64,000 nucleotides of DNA from Glaciecola sp. (GTDB lineage Bacteria; Pseudomonadota; Gammaproteobacteria; Enterobacterales; Alteromonadaceae): the NCBI GenBank assembly GCA_018623155.1, contig JAAZVZ010000002.1:1-64000 (forward strand). The letters are read 5' to 3'. The notes beneath the pieces were generated by a model that ran no database searches, was not told the DNA's origin, and saw only the letters and a program-made list of their open reading frames with translations. This document shows positions 18,245 through 28,596 of the stretch, piece after piece; positions within the stretch are counted from its first letter, which is position 1, and each line of letters begins with the position of its first letter. A program made the position numbers and the translations under genes.

Positions 18245-18277
18245 AAAAAGCCCCTAGCACGTACATGCTAGGGGCTT
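18245..18277. terminator. Bidirectional terminator between peptide gene and sucD
   Basis: A perfect 12-base-pair inverted repeat (18248-18259 with 18266-18277, core GCCCCTAGCA/TGCTAGGGGC) with a six-base loop. On the minus strand it is followed by six T, a strong terminator for sucD; on the plus strand the tail is ATATCATTT, weaker but adequate for the peptide gene. Confidence 0.88.
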
Positions 18278-18300
18278 ATATCATTTATCGTGTAAGTCGC

Positions 18301-19173
18301 TTACCAACCAGTGATTTCGCGTAAACCTTTACCGATATCTGCAAGTGAGCGAACTGTCTTTACGCCAGCCGCTTCAAGCGCTGCAAATTTATCATCCGCC
18401 GTGCCTTTACCACCTGCAATGATCGCACCCGCGTGACCCATACGCTTACCAGCAGGAGCCGTTACACCTGCAATGTAAGAAACCACAGGCTTAGTCACAT
18501 TAGCCTTGATGTATTCAGCTGCTTCTTCTTCTGCTGTACCACCAATTTCACCGATCATTACAATTGCTTCTGTACCTGGATCGTTTTGGAACATTTCCAG
18601 TACGTCAATGAAGTTAGAACCAGGAATTGGATCGCCACCAATACCTACACAAGTAGACTGGCCGAAACCTTCGTCAGTCGTTTGCTTAACCGCTTCGTAC
18701 GTCAAGGTACCAGAACGAGAAACAATACCAACTTTACCTGGCTTGTGGATATGACCAGGCATGATACCAATCTTACACTCACCCGGAGTAATCACACCTG
18801 GGCAGTTTGGACCGATCATACGCACGCCTTTTTGCGTGATGTATTCTTTGACATAAAGCATGTCAATCGTAGGAATACCTTCGGTAATACATACGATAAG
18901 TTCGATACCTGCATCAGCCGCTTCAATGATTGAATCTTTACAGAAAGGAGCTGGTACGTAGATAACGGTCGCTGTTGCGCCAGTAGCCTCTACTGCATCC
19001 GCTACGGTGTCAAATACAGGTAAACCTAAGTGAGTCGTACCACCTTTACCTGGCGTTACACCACCAACCATTTGCGTTCCGTACTCAATCGCTTGCTCTG
19101 AGTGGAAAGTACCTTGACCACCTGTAAAACCCTGACAGATAACCTTAGTGTCTTTATTGATTAAAACTGACAT
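18301..19173 (-). CDS. sucD: Succinyl-CoA synthetase alpha subunit
   Basis: 290 residues, the usual length. Forms with SucC the ADP- or GDP-linked enzyme converting succinyl-CoA to succinate in the TCA cycle. N-terminal CoA-binding fold with [19 protein letters not shown] (about 14-32), and the phosphohistidine loop [14 protein letters not shown] near 245-258 with the active histidine. The start codon overlaps the sucC stop by one base (TAATG), so the pair is translationally coupled. It is the last gene of a sucCD unit ended by a strong hairpin. Confidence 0.98.
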   Translation of the reverse strand: MSVLINKDTKVICQGFTGGQGTFHSEQAIEYGTQMVGGVTPGKGGTTHLGLPVFDTVADAVEATGATATVIYVPAPFCKDSIIEAADAGIELIVCITEGIPTIDMLYVKEYITQKGVRMIGPNCPGVITPGECKIGIMPGHIHKPGKVGIVSRSGTLTYEAVKQTTDEGFGQSTCVGIGGDPIPGSNFIDVLEMFQNDPGTEAIVMIGEIGGTAEEEAAEYIKANVTKPVVSYIAGVTAPAGKRMGHAGAIIAGGKGTADDKFAALEAAGVKTVRSLADIGKGLREITGW

Positions 19174-20339
19174 TATTTGCCCTCCGCTGCAGCTACTACT
19201 TTCTGAGCAGCGTCCGTTAGTGATTCAGCAGCAATGATGTCAAGACCAGACTGACCTAATACATCACGACCTAGCTCTGCATTCGTACCTTCAAGACGAA
19301 CAACAACTGGCACGTTAACGCCAACTTCTTTAACCGCACCAATGATACCTTCAGCGATCATGTCACAACGCACGATACCACCAAAGATGTTCACCAATAC
19401 TGCTTTTACGTTGCTGTCAGATAAGATGATTTTAAATGCTTCAGCAACACGCTCTTTCGTCGCGCCGCCACCAACATCTAGGAAGTTTGCTGGGCTGCCG
19501 CCGTGCAAGTTAACGATATCCATCGTACCCATTGCAAGACCCGCACCGTTAACCATACAGCCTACATTACCATCAAGTGCAACATAGTTAAGCTCAAAAG
19601 AGGCTGCGTGTGCTTCACGCTCATCTTCTTGCGAAGGATCGTTCATTTCTGCCACTTTCTTCTGACGATAAAGTGCATTTGAATCCACGCCTAACTTGGC
19701 GTCTAGACAGTGTAAATCTCCGTCTTCTTTAATCACTAGCGGGTTAATTTCGATTAGGGCTAAATCCAAATCTTCAAACATTTTTGCAAGACCCATGAAA
19801 ATGTTTGTGAATTGACGCACTTGCACACCCTGTAAACCAAGCTTAAATGCAATTTGACGCGCTTGGTAAGGCTGAGGACCGACTAAAGGATCGATTTCAG
19901 CTTTCAAGATTTTTTCTGGAGTTTCTTCAGCAACGGTTTCAATTTCGACACCACCTTCGGTAGATGCCATGAAGACAATCTTACGTGAAGCACGGTCAAC
20001 AACTGCACCTAAGTACAATTCTGATGCGATATCAGTGCATGATTCAACTAAAATACGGCTAACTGGCTGGCCATTTTCGTCTGTTTGATAAGTAACTAGG
20101 TTTTTGCCTAACCAATTTTCTGCAAACGCTTTAATGTCTGCTTTATCTTTAACAAGCTTTACACCGCCTGCTTTACCACGTCCACCCGCGTGAACCTGGC
20201 ATTTAACGACCCACATGTCGCCGCCAATTTTGTCTGCCGCTGCAACCGCCTCTTCTGGCGTAGCTGCTGCGAAACCTTCAGAAACAGGTAAGCCATATTC
20301 TTTGAATAATTGCTTGCCTTGATATTCATGCAAATTCAT
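19173..20339 (-). CDS. sucC: Succinyl-CoA synthetase beta subunit
   Basis: 388 residues as in E. coli. ATP-grasp domain at the N-terminus ([18 protein letters not shown], then [16 protein letters not shown] around 46-61) for nucleotide binding, and a C-terminal CoA-ligase domain with [11 protein letters not shown] and [15 protein letters not shown]. Acts in the cytoplasm as the alpha2beta2 complex with SucD. It follows sucB after a 150-base gap holding two hairpins, so expression of sucCD may be partly separate from sucAB. Confidence 0.98.
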   Translation of the reverse strand: MNLHEYQGKQLFKEYGLPVSEGFAAATPEEAVAAADKIGGDMWVVKCQVHAGGRGKAGGVKLVKDKADIKAFAENWLGKNLVTYQTDENGQPVSRILVESCTDIASELYLGAVVDRASRKIVFMASTEGGVEIETVAEETPEKILKAEIDPLVGPQPYQARQIAFKLGLQGVQVRQFTNIFMGLAKMFEDLDLALIEINPLVIKEDGDLHCLDAKLGVDSNALYRQKKVAEMNDPSQEDEREAHAASFELNYVALDGNVGCMVNGAGLAMGTMDIVNLHGGSPANFLDVGGGATKERVAEAFKIILSDSNVKAVLVNIFGGIVRCDMIAEGIIGAVKEVGVNVPVVVRLEGTNAELGRDVLGQSGLDIIAAESLTDAAQKVVAAAEGK

Positions 20340-20401
20340 GTTTTATATCCGCTTTTTTGATTAAAAATCAGACGTAAATACGTCCATTCGTTGCTAATAA
20401 A

Positions 20402-20464
20402 GAGTGTTTCATGGGTACAAAACACTCAAAATAAGACCGATGATACGTGATGTAACATCGGTCT
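20402..20464 (-). terminator. Two tandem hairpins between sucB and sucC
   Basis: Reading the minus strand, a perfect nine-base-pair stem (20456-20464 with 20434-20442, AGACCGATG/CATCGGTCT) follows sucB, then a second eight-base-pair stem (20420-20427 with 20402-20409, GAGTGTTT/AAACACTC). The T-tracts are short, so partial termination or mRNA-end protection is more likely than a full stop. Confidence 0.55.
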
Positions 20465-20489
20465 AAAACTCTAAAAGACCAATGTCTAA

Positions 20490-21962
20490 CTACACATCAA
20501 GTAGTAGACGCGTTGGATCTTCTAACATCTCTTTGACTGTTACTAGGAAGCCAACAGATTCTTTACCATCGATGATGCGGTGGTCATAAGATAATGCCAA
20601 ATACATCATTGGTAAGATTTCTACTTTACCATTTACCGCCACTGGACGATCTTGGATTTTATGCATACCCAAAATAGCGCTTTGCGGTGGATTAATAATT
20701 GGCGTAGATAACAATGAACCAAAAACACCACCATTAGTAATAGTAAAATTACCGCCTTGTAGTTCGTCTAATGATAACTTGCCATCACGACCTTTAATCG
20801 CAAGTGCTTTGATACCTTTTTCAATATCAGCCATGCCGAGCGCATCAGTATCTTTTAATACTGGTGTTACAAGGCCTCGAGGTGTTGAAACCGCAATAGA
20901 TACATCAAAATAATTATGATAAACGATGTCATCACCATCGATCGACGCGTTCACTTCTGGGTAACGTTTAAGTGCTTCAGTTACTGCCTTAACATAGAAA
21001 GACATGAAACCTAAACGGATACCGTGACGCTTCTCAAAGCCTTCTTGATATTGCTTACGCAAATCCATGATTGGCTTCATGTTGATTTCATTAAATGTCG
21101 TCAACATCGCTGTTGAGTTTTTCGCCTCTAATAAGCGATTGGCAATCGTCTTACGTAAACGCGTCATTGGTACACGTTTTTCTGAACGCTCACCGCCAAG
21201 ATTAACTGCTACTTCTGCTGTAGGAGCAGCTGCAACTGGAGTCGAACCACCTTTTAAGAATTGCTCAACGTCTTCTTTAGTGATACGTCCACCTTTGCCT
21301 GTACCTTTTACTTTGGCAGGATCAACACCTTTTTCAGCAAGCAAACGACGAACTGATGGGCTCAATGCGTCCGTATCAGAATCGTCTGCTGCAGGCGCTT
21401 CAGCAGCCGCTGCTACTACTGGTGCCGCACCATATGCGAACTGTGCAATCACTTCTTCAGCAGTTACCGTTGCACCTTCATCAGCACTGATTGAGGTCAA
21501 AGTACCGTCTGCAGGTGCAACCACTTCAAGTACAACTTTGTCTGTTTCAATATCAACAAGGTTTTGGTCACGCGATACTGGGTCGCCAACCTTAACATGC
21601 CAAGTTGCAACCGTTGCATCGGCTACCGATTCTGGTAGTACAGGTACTTTAATATCTTCTGTTTTACCTGAGGCTACCGGCGTTTCAGTCGCAGCACTTG
21701 CCTCAGCTTTTGGTGCAGCAGCTGCACCTTCAGTTAAGTTCGCAATGACTTGCTCCGCTAATACCGTTGCACCTTCTTCGTGTAAAATTTCGGCAATCAC
21801 ACCATCTGCAGGTGCAACCACTTCCAAAACCACTTTGTCTGTTTCAATATCAACAAGATTTTGATCACGTGTCACTGTATCGCCAGCTTTTACGTGCCAA
21901 GTTGCAACTGTTGCATCCGCTACCGATTCAGGTAATACGGGAACTTTAATTTCAGTAGTCAT
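20490..21962 (-). CDS. sucB: 2-oxoglutarate dehydrogenase E2 (dihydrolipoyl succinyltransferase) with two lipoyl domains
   Basis: 490 residues, about 85 longer than E. coli SucB because the N-terminal lipoyl domain is duplicated. Lipoylated lysines are expected at K43 and K142, both in [10 protein letters not shown]. Ala/Pro-rich linkers separate the lipoyl domains from the peripheral subunit-binding domain (about 201-238, [15 protein letters not shown]) and the catalytic domain, which ends with the active-site block [11 protein letters not shown]. The core transfers succinyl groups to CoA in the 2-oxoglutarate dehydrogenase complex. It starts 11 bases after sucA ends. The E3 subunit is not encoded here. 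Confidence 0.97.
   Translation of the reverse strand: MTTEIKVPVLPESVADATVATWHVKAGDTVTRDQNLVDIETDKVVLEVVAPADGVIAEILHEEGATVLAEQVIANLTEGAAAAPKAEASAATETPVASGKTEDIKVPVLPESVADATVATWHVKVGDPVSRDQNLVDIETDKVVLEVVAPADGTLTSISADEGATVTAEEVIAQFAYGAAPVVAAAAEAPAADDSDTDALSPSVRRLLAEKGVDPAKVKGTGKGGRITKEDVEQFLKGGSTPVAAAPTAEVAVNLGGERSEKRVPMTRLRKTIANRLLEAKNSTAMLTTFNEINMKPIMDLRKQYQEGFEKRHGIRLGFMSFYVKAVTEALKRYPEVNASIDGDDIVYHNYFDVSIAVSTPRGLVTPVLKDTDALGMADIEKGIKALAIKGRDGKLSLDELQGGNFTITNGGVFGSLLSTPIINPPQSAILGMHKIQDRPVAVNGKVEILPMMYLALSYDHRIIDGKESVGFLVTVKEMLEDPTRLLLDV
21428..21956 (-). repeat. Internal duplication of the lipoyl domain in sucB
   Basis: Codons for about residues 3-76 and 102-175 encode nearly the same sequence, sharing [20 protein letters not shown] and [20 protein letters not shown]. 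The copies differ mainly after the lysine turn, indicating an established rather than very recent tandem duplication. Confidence 0.85.
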
Positions 21963-21973
21963 TGTGTTTGTCC

Positions 21974-24796
21974 TTATTTAATATTGAGTGCGTCTTCAAC
22001 CAACGCCTTTTGCTGTTGATTGTGGACGGCTATATAGCCAACCGCTGGAGAAGCAGATGCATCTCTTCCGGCATAAGTTAATGTCGCTCCAGCAGGGATT
22101 GACTCATAAAAATGATGCTGTGAACAATACCAAGCGCCCTGATTCTTAGGCTCTTCTTGGCACCATACCCAGTCTTTGACATGCTTGTATTGCTCTACCA
22201 CTTTCTGCATTTCAGCAGATGGGAATGGATAAAGCTGTTCAATACGTACAATCGCAATATCGTCTTGCTCGTTTTCACGACGTTTTTCTAATAAGTCGTA
22301 ATACACTTTGCCTGAACACATCACCACGCGTTTCACTTTTTTAGGTTTGATTTCATCAATTTCACCTAAGACATTATGGAATACGCCATTGGCTAATTCT
22401 TCCATCGACGAAACGGCCAACGGATGACGTAATAGTGATTTAGGTGACATGACAATCAACGGACGACGCATTGGACGAATCGCTTGACGGCGTAACATGT
22501 TATAAACCTGTGCCGGAGTGGATGGCACACACACTTGCCAGTTATGATCAGCGCATAGCTGCAAGAAACGCTCTAAACGAGCTGAACTGTGCTCAGGACC
22601 TTGGCCTTCATAGCCATGTGGTAATAAAATAGTTAATCCACAAAGTCGACCCCACTTGGCTTCACCAGAGGATAAAAACTGGTCAAAAACCACTTGGGCA
22701 CCATTGGCAAAATCACCAAATTGCGCTTCCCAGATGGTCAGAGTGCGAGGTTCTGCAGTGGAATAACCGTATTCAAATGCCAACACAGCTTCTTCAGAGA
22801 GCACCGAGTCATGGACTTCAAAACGACCTTGTTCAGGCGCAATATTCTGTAGTGGTAAATAAACAGACGCATCTGCTTGGTTATGCAACACAGCGTGTCG
22901 GTGGAAGAAGGTACCACGACCAGAATCTTGTCCTGTGATACGAATGTCCGTACCATCAGCTACCAGTGAAGCATAGGCTAAGTTTTCAGCCATACCCCAA
23001 TCGAGTAAACGTTCGCCTTCAACCATCGCACGACGATCATCGTATTGTTTCTTAACGCGTGATTGAAGTTTGTGTTCTGCTGGAATATCAACAATACGCT
23101 GGCCCAGCTCAACAAGTCGCTCAACCGAGAGTTTAGCGTCATAAGCAACATCCCAGTCGTGGCCCAAGAACGGAGTCCAATCGACAGAATGCTCTGTCAT
23201 AGGGCGCCATTCTTCAACAACACATGCACCGTGATCCAGCGCTGCACGATATTCGCTAACAAGCTTATCGATTTCGTGTTGTTCAACACTGCCTTCAGCC
23301 GTCAGTTGTTGTGCATACAATTCACGTGGTACAGGGTGCTTTTTGACTTTTTGATACATCAGCGGCTGTGTCGCATTAGGCTCATCCGCTTCGTTATGGC
23401 CATGACGGCGATAACACACCAAATCAATTACCACATCGCGTTTAAACTTGTTGCGATAATCGAGTGCAAGCTTAGTCACAAAAGCGACAGCCTCTGGATC
23501 ATCACCATTTACGTGGAAAATCGGCGCCTGAACCATTTTGGCAATATCCGTACAATACTGAGTCGAACGGGTATCCTCAGTTTTGTTAGTAGTAAAACCA
23601 ACCTGGTTATTGATCACAATGCGTACGGTACCACCAACCGAATATGCACGTGTTTGTGACATATTAAAGGTTTCTTGTACAACACCTTGGCCCGCAATCG
23701 CTGAATCACCGTGAATCGTAATAGGCAATACTTTTGTGCCTTCGGAATCACGACGTTCTAAACGCGCTTTTACAGACCCCATAACCACAGGATTAACAAT
23801 CTCAAGGTGAGATGGGTTAAACGCAAGGGCTAAGTGAACATTACCGCCATCTGTAGCGAAATCAGATGAGTAACCAGCGTGATATTTAACATCACCTGCG
23901 CCTAATGACTCATCGTGTTTACCAGAAAATTCATCAAATAATACAGATGGGTTTTTACCTAAAACGTTAACGAGTACATTTAATCGACCACGGTGGGCCA
24001 TACCGATAACAACTTCCTTAGATCCAGATGCACCCGCTTCATTAATTAAGCCCTTCAGCATTGGAATTAAAGAGTCACCACCCTCTAGAGAGAAGCGCTT
24101 TGCGCCTGGGAATTTGGACCCAAGGTATTTTTCCATACCATCGGCAGCAATCAGGCCTTTTAAGATCTTGATCTTATGGTCACGTGAAATTTCGGGACGT
24201 GCTTCAACCGATTCAATACGCTGTTGCAACCAACGCTTTTGCTCAGTATCTGTAATATGCATGTACTCAGCGCCAATCGAAGCGCAATACGTTCGATTGA
24301 GTGATTTATACAACTCACCCAAAGACATTTTGTCTTTACCGATTGCATACGATCCAACATTAAATACCGTATCAAAATCTTGTTCTGACAAATTATGATG
24401 GGATAACTCAAGATCACGTACTCGTTCTTGACGCCATAAGCCCAACGGATCAAGGTTTGCATGTTGATGACCGCGGAAGCGGAATGCATTAATCAGCTGT
24501 AAAACTTTGACCTGTTTTTCATCGCCCGCGACACCTACCTGCTGTGGAGCGCTTGATGCAGCGCGAGCAATAGGACCTAGTGCGGCGAGTTTACGGTACT
24601 GCTCGCGAATTTCAGAGTGATTGGCGTCTAGTGAAACGCCATCAACTTTTGGTAAAGAATCAAATACTTCTTGCCAAGTAGCTGGAACGCTTTGCGGATC
24701 TTCTAGATAGAGTTCAAATAACTCTTCTACATAAGCCGCATTTGCACCTGCCATGTGTGAGGATTCCCACCAAGCTTGCATTGTGCTTTGTTGCAT
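21974..24796 (-). CDS. sucA: 2-oxoglutarate dehydrogenase E1 component
   Basis: 940 residues, close to the E. coli enzyme (933). Thiamine diphosphate-dependent decarboxylation of 2-oxoglutarate and reductive succinylation of SucB. Visible features: N-terminal helper segment ([29 protein letters not shown]-like, here split around residue 6), [17 protein letters not shown], the cofactor block [18 protein letters not shown], and [15 protein letters not shown] in the pyrimidine domain. It is followed at 11 bases by sucB and separated from sdhB by a hairpin, giving a sucAB(CD) unit downstream of sdhCDAB in the common gammaproteobacterial order. Confidence 0.98.
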   Translation of the reverse strand: MQQSTMQAWWESSHMAGANAAYVEELFELYLEDPQSVPATWQEVFDSLPKVDGVSLDANHSEIREQYRKLAALGPIARAASSAPQQVGVAGDEKQVKVLQLINAFRFRGHQHANLDPLGLWRQERVRDLELSHHNLSEQDFDTVFNVGSYAIGKDKMSLGELYKSLNRTYCASIGAEYMHITDTEQKRWLQQRIESVEARPEISRDHKIKILKGLIAADGMEKYLGSKFPGAKRFSLEGGDSLIPMLKGLINEAGASGSKEVVIGMAHRGRLNVLVNVLGKNPSVLFDEFSGKHDESLGAGDVKYHAGYSSDFATDGGNVHLALAFNPSHLEIVNPVVMGSVKARLERRDSEGTKVLPITIHGDSAIAGQGVVQETFNMSQTRAYSVGGTVRIVINNQVGFTTNKTEDTRSTQYCTDIAKMVQAPIFHVNGDDPEAVAFVTKLALDYRNKFKRDVVIDLVCYRRHGHNEADEPNATQPLMYQKVKKHPVPRELYAQQLTAEGSVEQHEIDKLVSEYRAALDHGACVVEEWRPMTEHSVDWTPFLGHDWDVAYDAKLSVERLVELGQRIVDIPAEHKLQSRVKKQYDDRRAMVEGERLLDWGMAENLAYASLVADGTDIRITGQDSGRGTFFHRHAVLHNQADASVYLPLQNIAPEQGRFEVHDSVLSEEAVLAFEYGYSTAEPRTLTIWEAQFGDFANGAQVVFDQFLSSGEAKWGRLCGLTILLPHGYEGQGPEHSSARLERFLQLCADHNWQVCVPSTPAQVYNMLRRQAIRPMRRPLIVMSPKSLLRHPLAVSSMEELANGVFHNVLGEIDEIKPKKVKRVVMCSGKVYYDLLEKRRENEQDDIAIVRIEQLYPFPSAEMQKVVEQYKHVKDWVWCQEEPKNQGAWYCSQHHFYESIPAGATLTYAGRDASASPAVGYIAVHNQQQKALVEDALNIK

Positions 24797-24871
24797 CGAT
24801 TGTGCCCTGTTTCCTATATGTGATGTGTAGCCTTGCTTTGACCACGTCCGTTGTTTTAATATTTTCGTTCA

Positions 24872-24907
24872 AAAAAATAGCCATCCGTGTCACGGGATAG
24901 CTATTTA
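24872..24907 (-). terminator. Hairpin between sdhB and sucA
   Basis: On the minus strand AAATAGCTATCC pairs with GGATGGCTATTT (one G-T wobble) around an eight-base loop and is followed by a T-run. It lies 38 bases after the sdhB stop and probably ends most sdhCDAB transcripts. Confidence 0.75.
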
Positions 24908-24945
24908 GGAACTTAAGGCCAACTCACTGTCAGCCTTTATTACAA

Positions 24946-25656
24946 CTAAACAGCTCGTTGTAAAAGCATCGATTTAATTTGACCGATAGCTTTAGTTGGG
25001 TTTAGTCCTTTTGGACAAACACTGACGCAGTTCATGATCCCGTGACAACGGAATACACTAAACGCATCGTCAAGATCATTCAATCGTTCTTCAGTCGCAG
25101 TATCACGACTATCGACTAAAAATCGATACGCGTGTAACAAACCAGCAGGGCCGATGAACTTATCAGGATTCCACCAGAATGATGGGCATGAAGTTGAGCA
25201 ACATGCACATAAAATACACTCGTACAAACCGTCTAATTTTGCACGTTCTTCAGGTAACTGAAGGTGCTCACGTGCCGGTGGCTGTTTGTCATCGTTAATC
25301 AAGAATGGTTTGATTTTTTCATACTGGTTGTAGAACTGAGTCATATCGACAACTAAGTCACGTACCACAGGTAAACCCGGTAAAGGTCTAACAACGATTG
25401 TACCATTGCCTAATGCTGACAAAGGAGTAATACATGCCAGGCCGTTTTTGCCATTCATGTTCATACCATCAGAACCACATACACCCTCACGACACGAACG
25501 ACGGAAAGACAAAGTAGGATCTTGTTCCTTAAGTGCTAATAGTGCATCAAGGACCATCATGTCCTGACCTTCTTCAACCTCTAACGAATATTCCTGCATA
25601 CGAGGCTTAGCATCGATGTCCGGGTTGTAGCGATAAATTGAAAAATTAAGTTGCAT
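24946..25656 (-). CDS. sdhB: Succinate dehydrogenase iron-sulfur subunit
   Basis: 236 residues. Carries electrons from the flavoprotein to ubiquinone through three Fe-S clusters: the [2Fe-2S] set in RRSCREGVCGSDGMNMNG with a later cysteine in GLACITP, and two later sets in CILCACCSTSCPSFWW and CHGIMNCVSVCPKGLNP. Three consecutive ATG codons occur (25662, 25659, 25656); the third gives seven-base spacing to AAGGAG and matches the E. coli N-terminus, so it is chosen. The ribosome site overlaps the sdhA stop. Confidence 0.97.
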   Translation of the reverse strand: MQLNFSIYRYNPDIDAKPRMQEYSLEVEEGQDMMVLDALLALKEQDPTLSFRRSCREGVCGSDGMNMNGKNGLACITPLSALGNGTIVVRPLPGLPVVRDLVVDMTQFYNQYEKIKPFLINDDKQPPAREHLQLPEERAKLDGLYECILCACCSTSCPSFWWNPDKFIGPAGLLHAYRFLVDSRDTATEERLNDLDDAFSVFRCHGIMNCVSVCPKGLNPTKAIGQIKSMLLQRAV

Positions 25657-25667
25657 CATCATTCTCC

Positions 25668-27440
25668 TTAATATGTACGCGCTTTCGGCGGGAACGCTTC
25701 ACGCAATTTAGGCGTCATATTAACGTCACGTTTAGTCATGCCTTCAGTTTGAGGGCGATAGATAGAGTGGCATAACCAATTATCATCATCACGCTCAGGG
25801 AAGTCGAAGCGGCTGTGTGCACCACGGCTTTCTGTTCTGAAGTTCGCTGCAACTGCTGTTGAGTACGCTGTTTCCATTAAGTTATCAAGCTCTAAACACT
25901 CAATGCGCTGAGTGTTAAAGTCAGATGACTTATCATCCAATCGAGCATGTTGTAAACGCTCGCGAATTTCTTTTAGTTCTTTAAGACCTTCAGCCATTGC
26001 ATCGCCTTCACGGAATACCGAGAAGTTTAACTGCATGCATTGCTGCATATCTTTCTTGATTTGTACCGGATCTTCACCTTTACCCACTGCTGATGATTCC
26101 CAACGGTTAAAGCGTGATAATGACGACTCTAAATCGGACTCAGACGCATCACGAGAAACGCTGATTTCTTTGAGTTTATCGCCAAGATGTAAACCTGTAG
26201 CACGTCCAAATACAACCAAGTCAAGGAGTGAATTACCGCCAAGACGGTTTGCACCGTGTACCGATACGCACGCAATCTCACCACAAGCAAATAACCCTTC
26301 CACTGGCACATCGTTGCCATTGTCGTCGATGTTAATGACTTGACCATCAACATTTGTTGGTAATCCGCCCATCATATAATGGCAAGTTGGAATGACTGGA
26401 ATAGGCTCTTTGACTGGGTCAACGTGTGCAAATGTACGTGATAATTCAAGGATACCTGGTAAACGTGACTCAAGGACTTCTTTACCTAAGTGGTCAAGTT
26501 TCAGCTTAATATGTGGACCCCAAGGACCATCACAACCACGGCCTTCACGAATTTCAGTCATCATTGAACGTGCAACAACATCGCGACCCGCTAAGTCTTT
26601 GGCATTGGGTGCATAACGCTCCATGAAGCGCTCACCGTCTTTATTTAAGAGGTAACCACCTTCACCACGACAACCTTCTGTCACTAAGGTGCCCGCGCCA
26701 GCAATACCTGTCGGGTGGAACTGCCACATTTCCATATCTTGTACTGCAACACCTGCGCGAAGTGCCATACCAACACCATCACCAGTGTTGATGTGAGCAT
26801 TCGTAGTAGAAGCATATATACGGCCTGCACCACCAGTTGCTAAGACAACCGCTTTTGACTTGAAGTAAACCACTTCACCTGTCTCGATATCAATCGCAGT
26901 ACAACCGACGACTGCACCGTCTTGGTTTTTAACTAAATCAAGAGCATACCACTCAGAAAACACTTTGGTTTTGTTTTTGACGTTCTGTTGATACAACAAA
27001 TGCAACAATGCGTGACCTGTGCGGTCAGCCGCTGCCGCTGTGCGAGCTGCTTGCTCACCACCAAAGTTCTTGGATTGGCCGCCAAATGGGCGTTGGTAAA
27101 CTCGACCTTCTTCTGTACGAGAAAAAGGCAAGCCCATGTTTTCCATTTCAATAATGGCTTCAGGGCCGGTTTTACACATGTATTCAATTGCGTCTTGGTC
27201 ACCGATGTAATCAGAACCTTTCACCGTGTCATACATGTGCCATTCCCAATTATCTTCGTGGGAATTACCTAAAGCTACAGTAATACCACCTTGTGCAGAC
27301 ACGGTATGTGAACGAGTTGGAAATACTTTAGAAAGTAAGGCACAAGATTGACCTGACTGAGAGATTTGTAAAGCAGCGCGCATACCTGCGCCACCTGCGC
27401 CGATTACAACGGCATCGAATTCATGAACTGGAATACCCAT
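25668..27440 (-). CDS. sdhA: Succinate dehydrogenase flavoprotein subunit
   Basis: 590 residues (E. coli 588). Oxidises succinate to fumarate at the inner face of the membrane. FAD-binding motif [14 protein letters not shown] (11-24), the covalent FAD histidine H45 in [11 protein letters not shown], and the active-site stretch [21 protein letters not shown] are present. It lies between sdhD (six-base gap) and sdhB (overlapping ribosome site), in the standard sdhCDAB order. Confidence 0.98.
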   Translation of the reverse strand: MGIPVHEFDAVVIGAGGAGMRAALQISQSGQSCALLSKVFPTRSHTVSAQGGITVALGNSHEDNWEWHMYDTVKGSDYIGDQDAIEYMCKTGPEAIIEMENMGLPFSRTEEGRVYQRPFGGQSKNFGGEQAARTAAAADRTGHALLHLLYQQNVKNKTKVFSEWYALDLVKNQDGAVVGCTAIDIETGEVVYFKSKAVVLATGGAGRIYASTTNAHINTGDGVGMALRAGVAVQDMEMWQFHPTGIAGAGTLVTEGCRGEGGYLLNKDGERFMERYAPNAKDLAGRDVVARSMMTEIREGRGCDGPWGPHIKLKLDHLGKEVLESRLPGILELSRTFAHVDPVKEPIPVIPTCHYMMGGLPTNVDGQVINIDDNGNDVPVEGLFACGEIACVSVHGANRLGGNSLLDLVVFGRATGLHLGDKLKEISVSRDASESDLESSLSRFNRWESSAVGKGEDPVQIKKDMQQCMQLNFSVFREGDAMAEGLKELKEIRERLQHARLDDKSSDFNTQRIECLELDNLMETAYSTAVAANFRTESRGAHSRFDFPERDDDNWLCHSIYRPQTEGMTKRDVNMTPKLREAFPPKARTY

Positions 27441-27446
27441 CGTCTA

Positions 27447-27794
27447 TTACACTCCCCAAAGTACAAACAAGCCTACCGCAACATAGACGAAGGCAATGAT
27501 ATTTAAAACGTATTGTAAACCTGCGCGTAAACCCGCTGGTTTGATGTAATCAGTTAACACCTGCCATAAGCCGATGCGAACGTGAAGCATGATGGAAACT
27601 AATGCAGCAAGAGTGAACACTTTGGTTGTTAAAGAACCAAAGAAGCCTTGCCATACATCGTAAGTCACTGTATCGGTGGTGATGAAAAACCAACCAATGT
27701 AGAAGGAAAACAGCATAATGATAAGTGCTGTTGCGCGTAATGAAACCCAGTCTTGGACGCCATCGCGTTTGATCGTTGCTTGATTGGTTACCAC
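27447..27794 (-). CDS. sdhD: Succinate dehydrogenase membrane anchor subunit D
   Basis: 115 residues, identical in length to E. coli SdhD, when started at the GTG at 27794 (sequence then reads VVTNQATIKRDGVQDW with the first residue as Met). Three transmembrane helices follow (about 18-38, 48-70, 92-113). The heme-binding histidine is likely in SIMLHVRIGLWQVLTDY. A longer frame to 27881 overlaps sdhC and lacks family similarity, so the GTG start is preferred. It overlaps the sdhC end by seven bases. Confidence 0.92.
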   Translation of the reverse strand: MVTNQATIKRDGVQDWVSLRATALIIMLFSFYIGWFFITTDTVTYDVWQGFFGSLTTKVFTLAALVSIMLHVRIGLWQVLTDYIKPAGLRAGLQYVLNIIAFVYVAVGLFVLWGV

Positions 27795-28162
27795 AATGCT
27801 ACCCCTATGATTAATGTTAGAGCAACCCAAACGCCAATGACGATTTGTGCGCTGCTGTTGCCTGATTCCAACTCTTCCCAATGTCCCATATCCATAATTG
27901 CATGACGCACACCGCCAAGGATATGATAGGTTAAGGCTGAGATTGTGCCGATAGTAATAAACTTACCAAAAAAACCGTCCATTGCCGCTTGTACGTCTGC
28001 AAAGCCTTGTGCAGAACTCAAAGAGACTGCCCAAGCTGCAATGACAAACAACAATGCAAAAAACATCGCCACACCAGTTACACGGTGTAAAATCGATGAA
28101 ATAGCAGACGGTGGAAATTTAATCGTGTTTAAATCTAAATTTACGGGTCTTTGCTTTTTCAC
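27788..28162 (-). CDS. sdhC: Succinate dehydrogenase cytochrome b556 subunit
   Basis: 124 residues with three transmembrane helices. SISSILHRVTG-type block (here AISSILHRVTG, about 20-30) forms part of the quinone site, and HILGGVRHAIMDMGH contains the heme b ligand histidine. First gene of the sdhCDAB operon; the 434-base region upstream is shared with divergent gltA and holds an ArcA-like site. Confidence 0.96.
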   Translation of the reverse strand: MKKQRPVNLDLNTIKFPPSAISSILHRVTGVAMFFALLFVIAAWAVSLSSAQGFADVQAAMDGFFGKFITIGTISALTYHILGGVRHAIMDMGHWEELESGNSSAQIVIGVWVALTLIIGVALW

Positions 28163-28291
28163 AATAACTTTGCCTATTTCTCATTCGTAGGGATTTTTAA
28201 CACTAACGTCACATTCAAATACGGTACATAGATGATTGTAAATTTAACGCTAATTGCTATAAATCGTTGTTTCATCCAAAAAATCACAAAT

Positions 28292-28317
28292 GTTAACCAT
28301 TTGTTAACGTTTTGTAA
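28292..28317. promoter_or_regulatory. ArcA-like direct repeats
   Basis: GTTAACCATTTGTTAA places two GTTA units exactly 11 bases apart, as in the ArcA consensus GTTAATTAAATGTTA, and a weaker third unit (TGTAA at 313) follows at the same phase. ArcA-P represses sdh and gltA in E. coli under low oxygen; the same control is inferred here. Confidence 0.55.
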
Positions 28318-28373
28318 GCCAAATATATTCCTTTAACATCCGATACACCTAGCAATGTAAGTATACCGAGAGC

Positions 28374-28401
28374 ATTATACAATTACAATTTTCTCTGTCT
28401 A
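28374..28401 (-). promoter_or_regulatory. Candidate sigma70 promoter for sdhCDAB
   Basis: Minus strand: TAGACA (28401-28396), 16-base spacer, perfect TATAAT (28379-28374). The start would lie about 205 bases before sdhC, upstream of the ArcA-like repeats. Confidence 0.4.
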
Positions 28402-28488
28402 GTTAAGACATTAGTAGCAAAGTAAATGTTCTTGAACAGTATAATAAATGGCAATTTACACCATTTACTAAGGAAATTGTCATAAAAA

Positions 28489-28517
28489 TTGACTTAATGA
28501 TACTTTATCCGTACAAC
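28489..28517 (+). promoter_or_regulatory. Candidate sigma70 promoter for gltA
   Basis: TTGACT, 17-base spacer, TACAAC, about 80 bases before the gltA start codon. The -10 matches only four of six positions, so support is moderate. Confidence 0.35.
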
Positions 28518-28596
28518 TACGCCCCTTTGCAAAAGGTTTATTTATTTACATAACGCAGTTAATATATGTAAAGAAACAATCTGAGGAGAACAAAAC

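Larger units (their letters stand above)
28163..28596. other. 434-base divergent intergenic region between sdhC and gltA
   Basis: No convincing gene is seen. The region is A/T-rich and holds an ArcA-like direct repeat and one promoter candidate for each direction, listed separately. A short 33-codon frame starting near 28231 has no ribosome site and is not called. Confidence 0.7.

Noticed and set aside
18041-18300. A full bacteriocin biosynthesis cluster around the double-glycine peptide
   Set aside because: Flanking genes are a TonB receptor and sucD; no C39 transporter, immunity or modification gene is in the window, so only an orphan peptide is claimed.
21067-21864. A long plus-strand reading frame (265 codons) antisense to sucB
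   Set aside because: It mirrors the codon pattern of the duplicated lipoyl-domain region of sucB, has low-complexity Ser/Ala/Thr translation and no ribosome site.
23063-23659. A 198-codon plus-strand frame antisense to sucA
   Set aside because: It lies wholly inside a strongly conserved gene, and its translation matches no known fold.
28231-28335. A 33-codon frame in the sdhC-gltA intergenic region
   Set aside because: No ribosome site, and it overlaps the ArcA-like repeat; composition is that of A/T-rich spacer.
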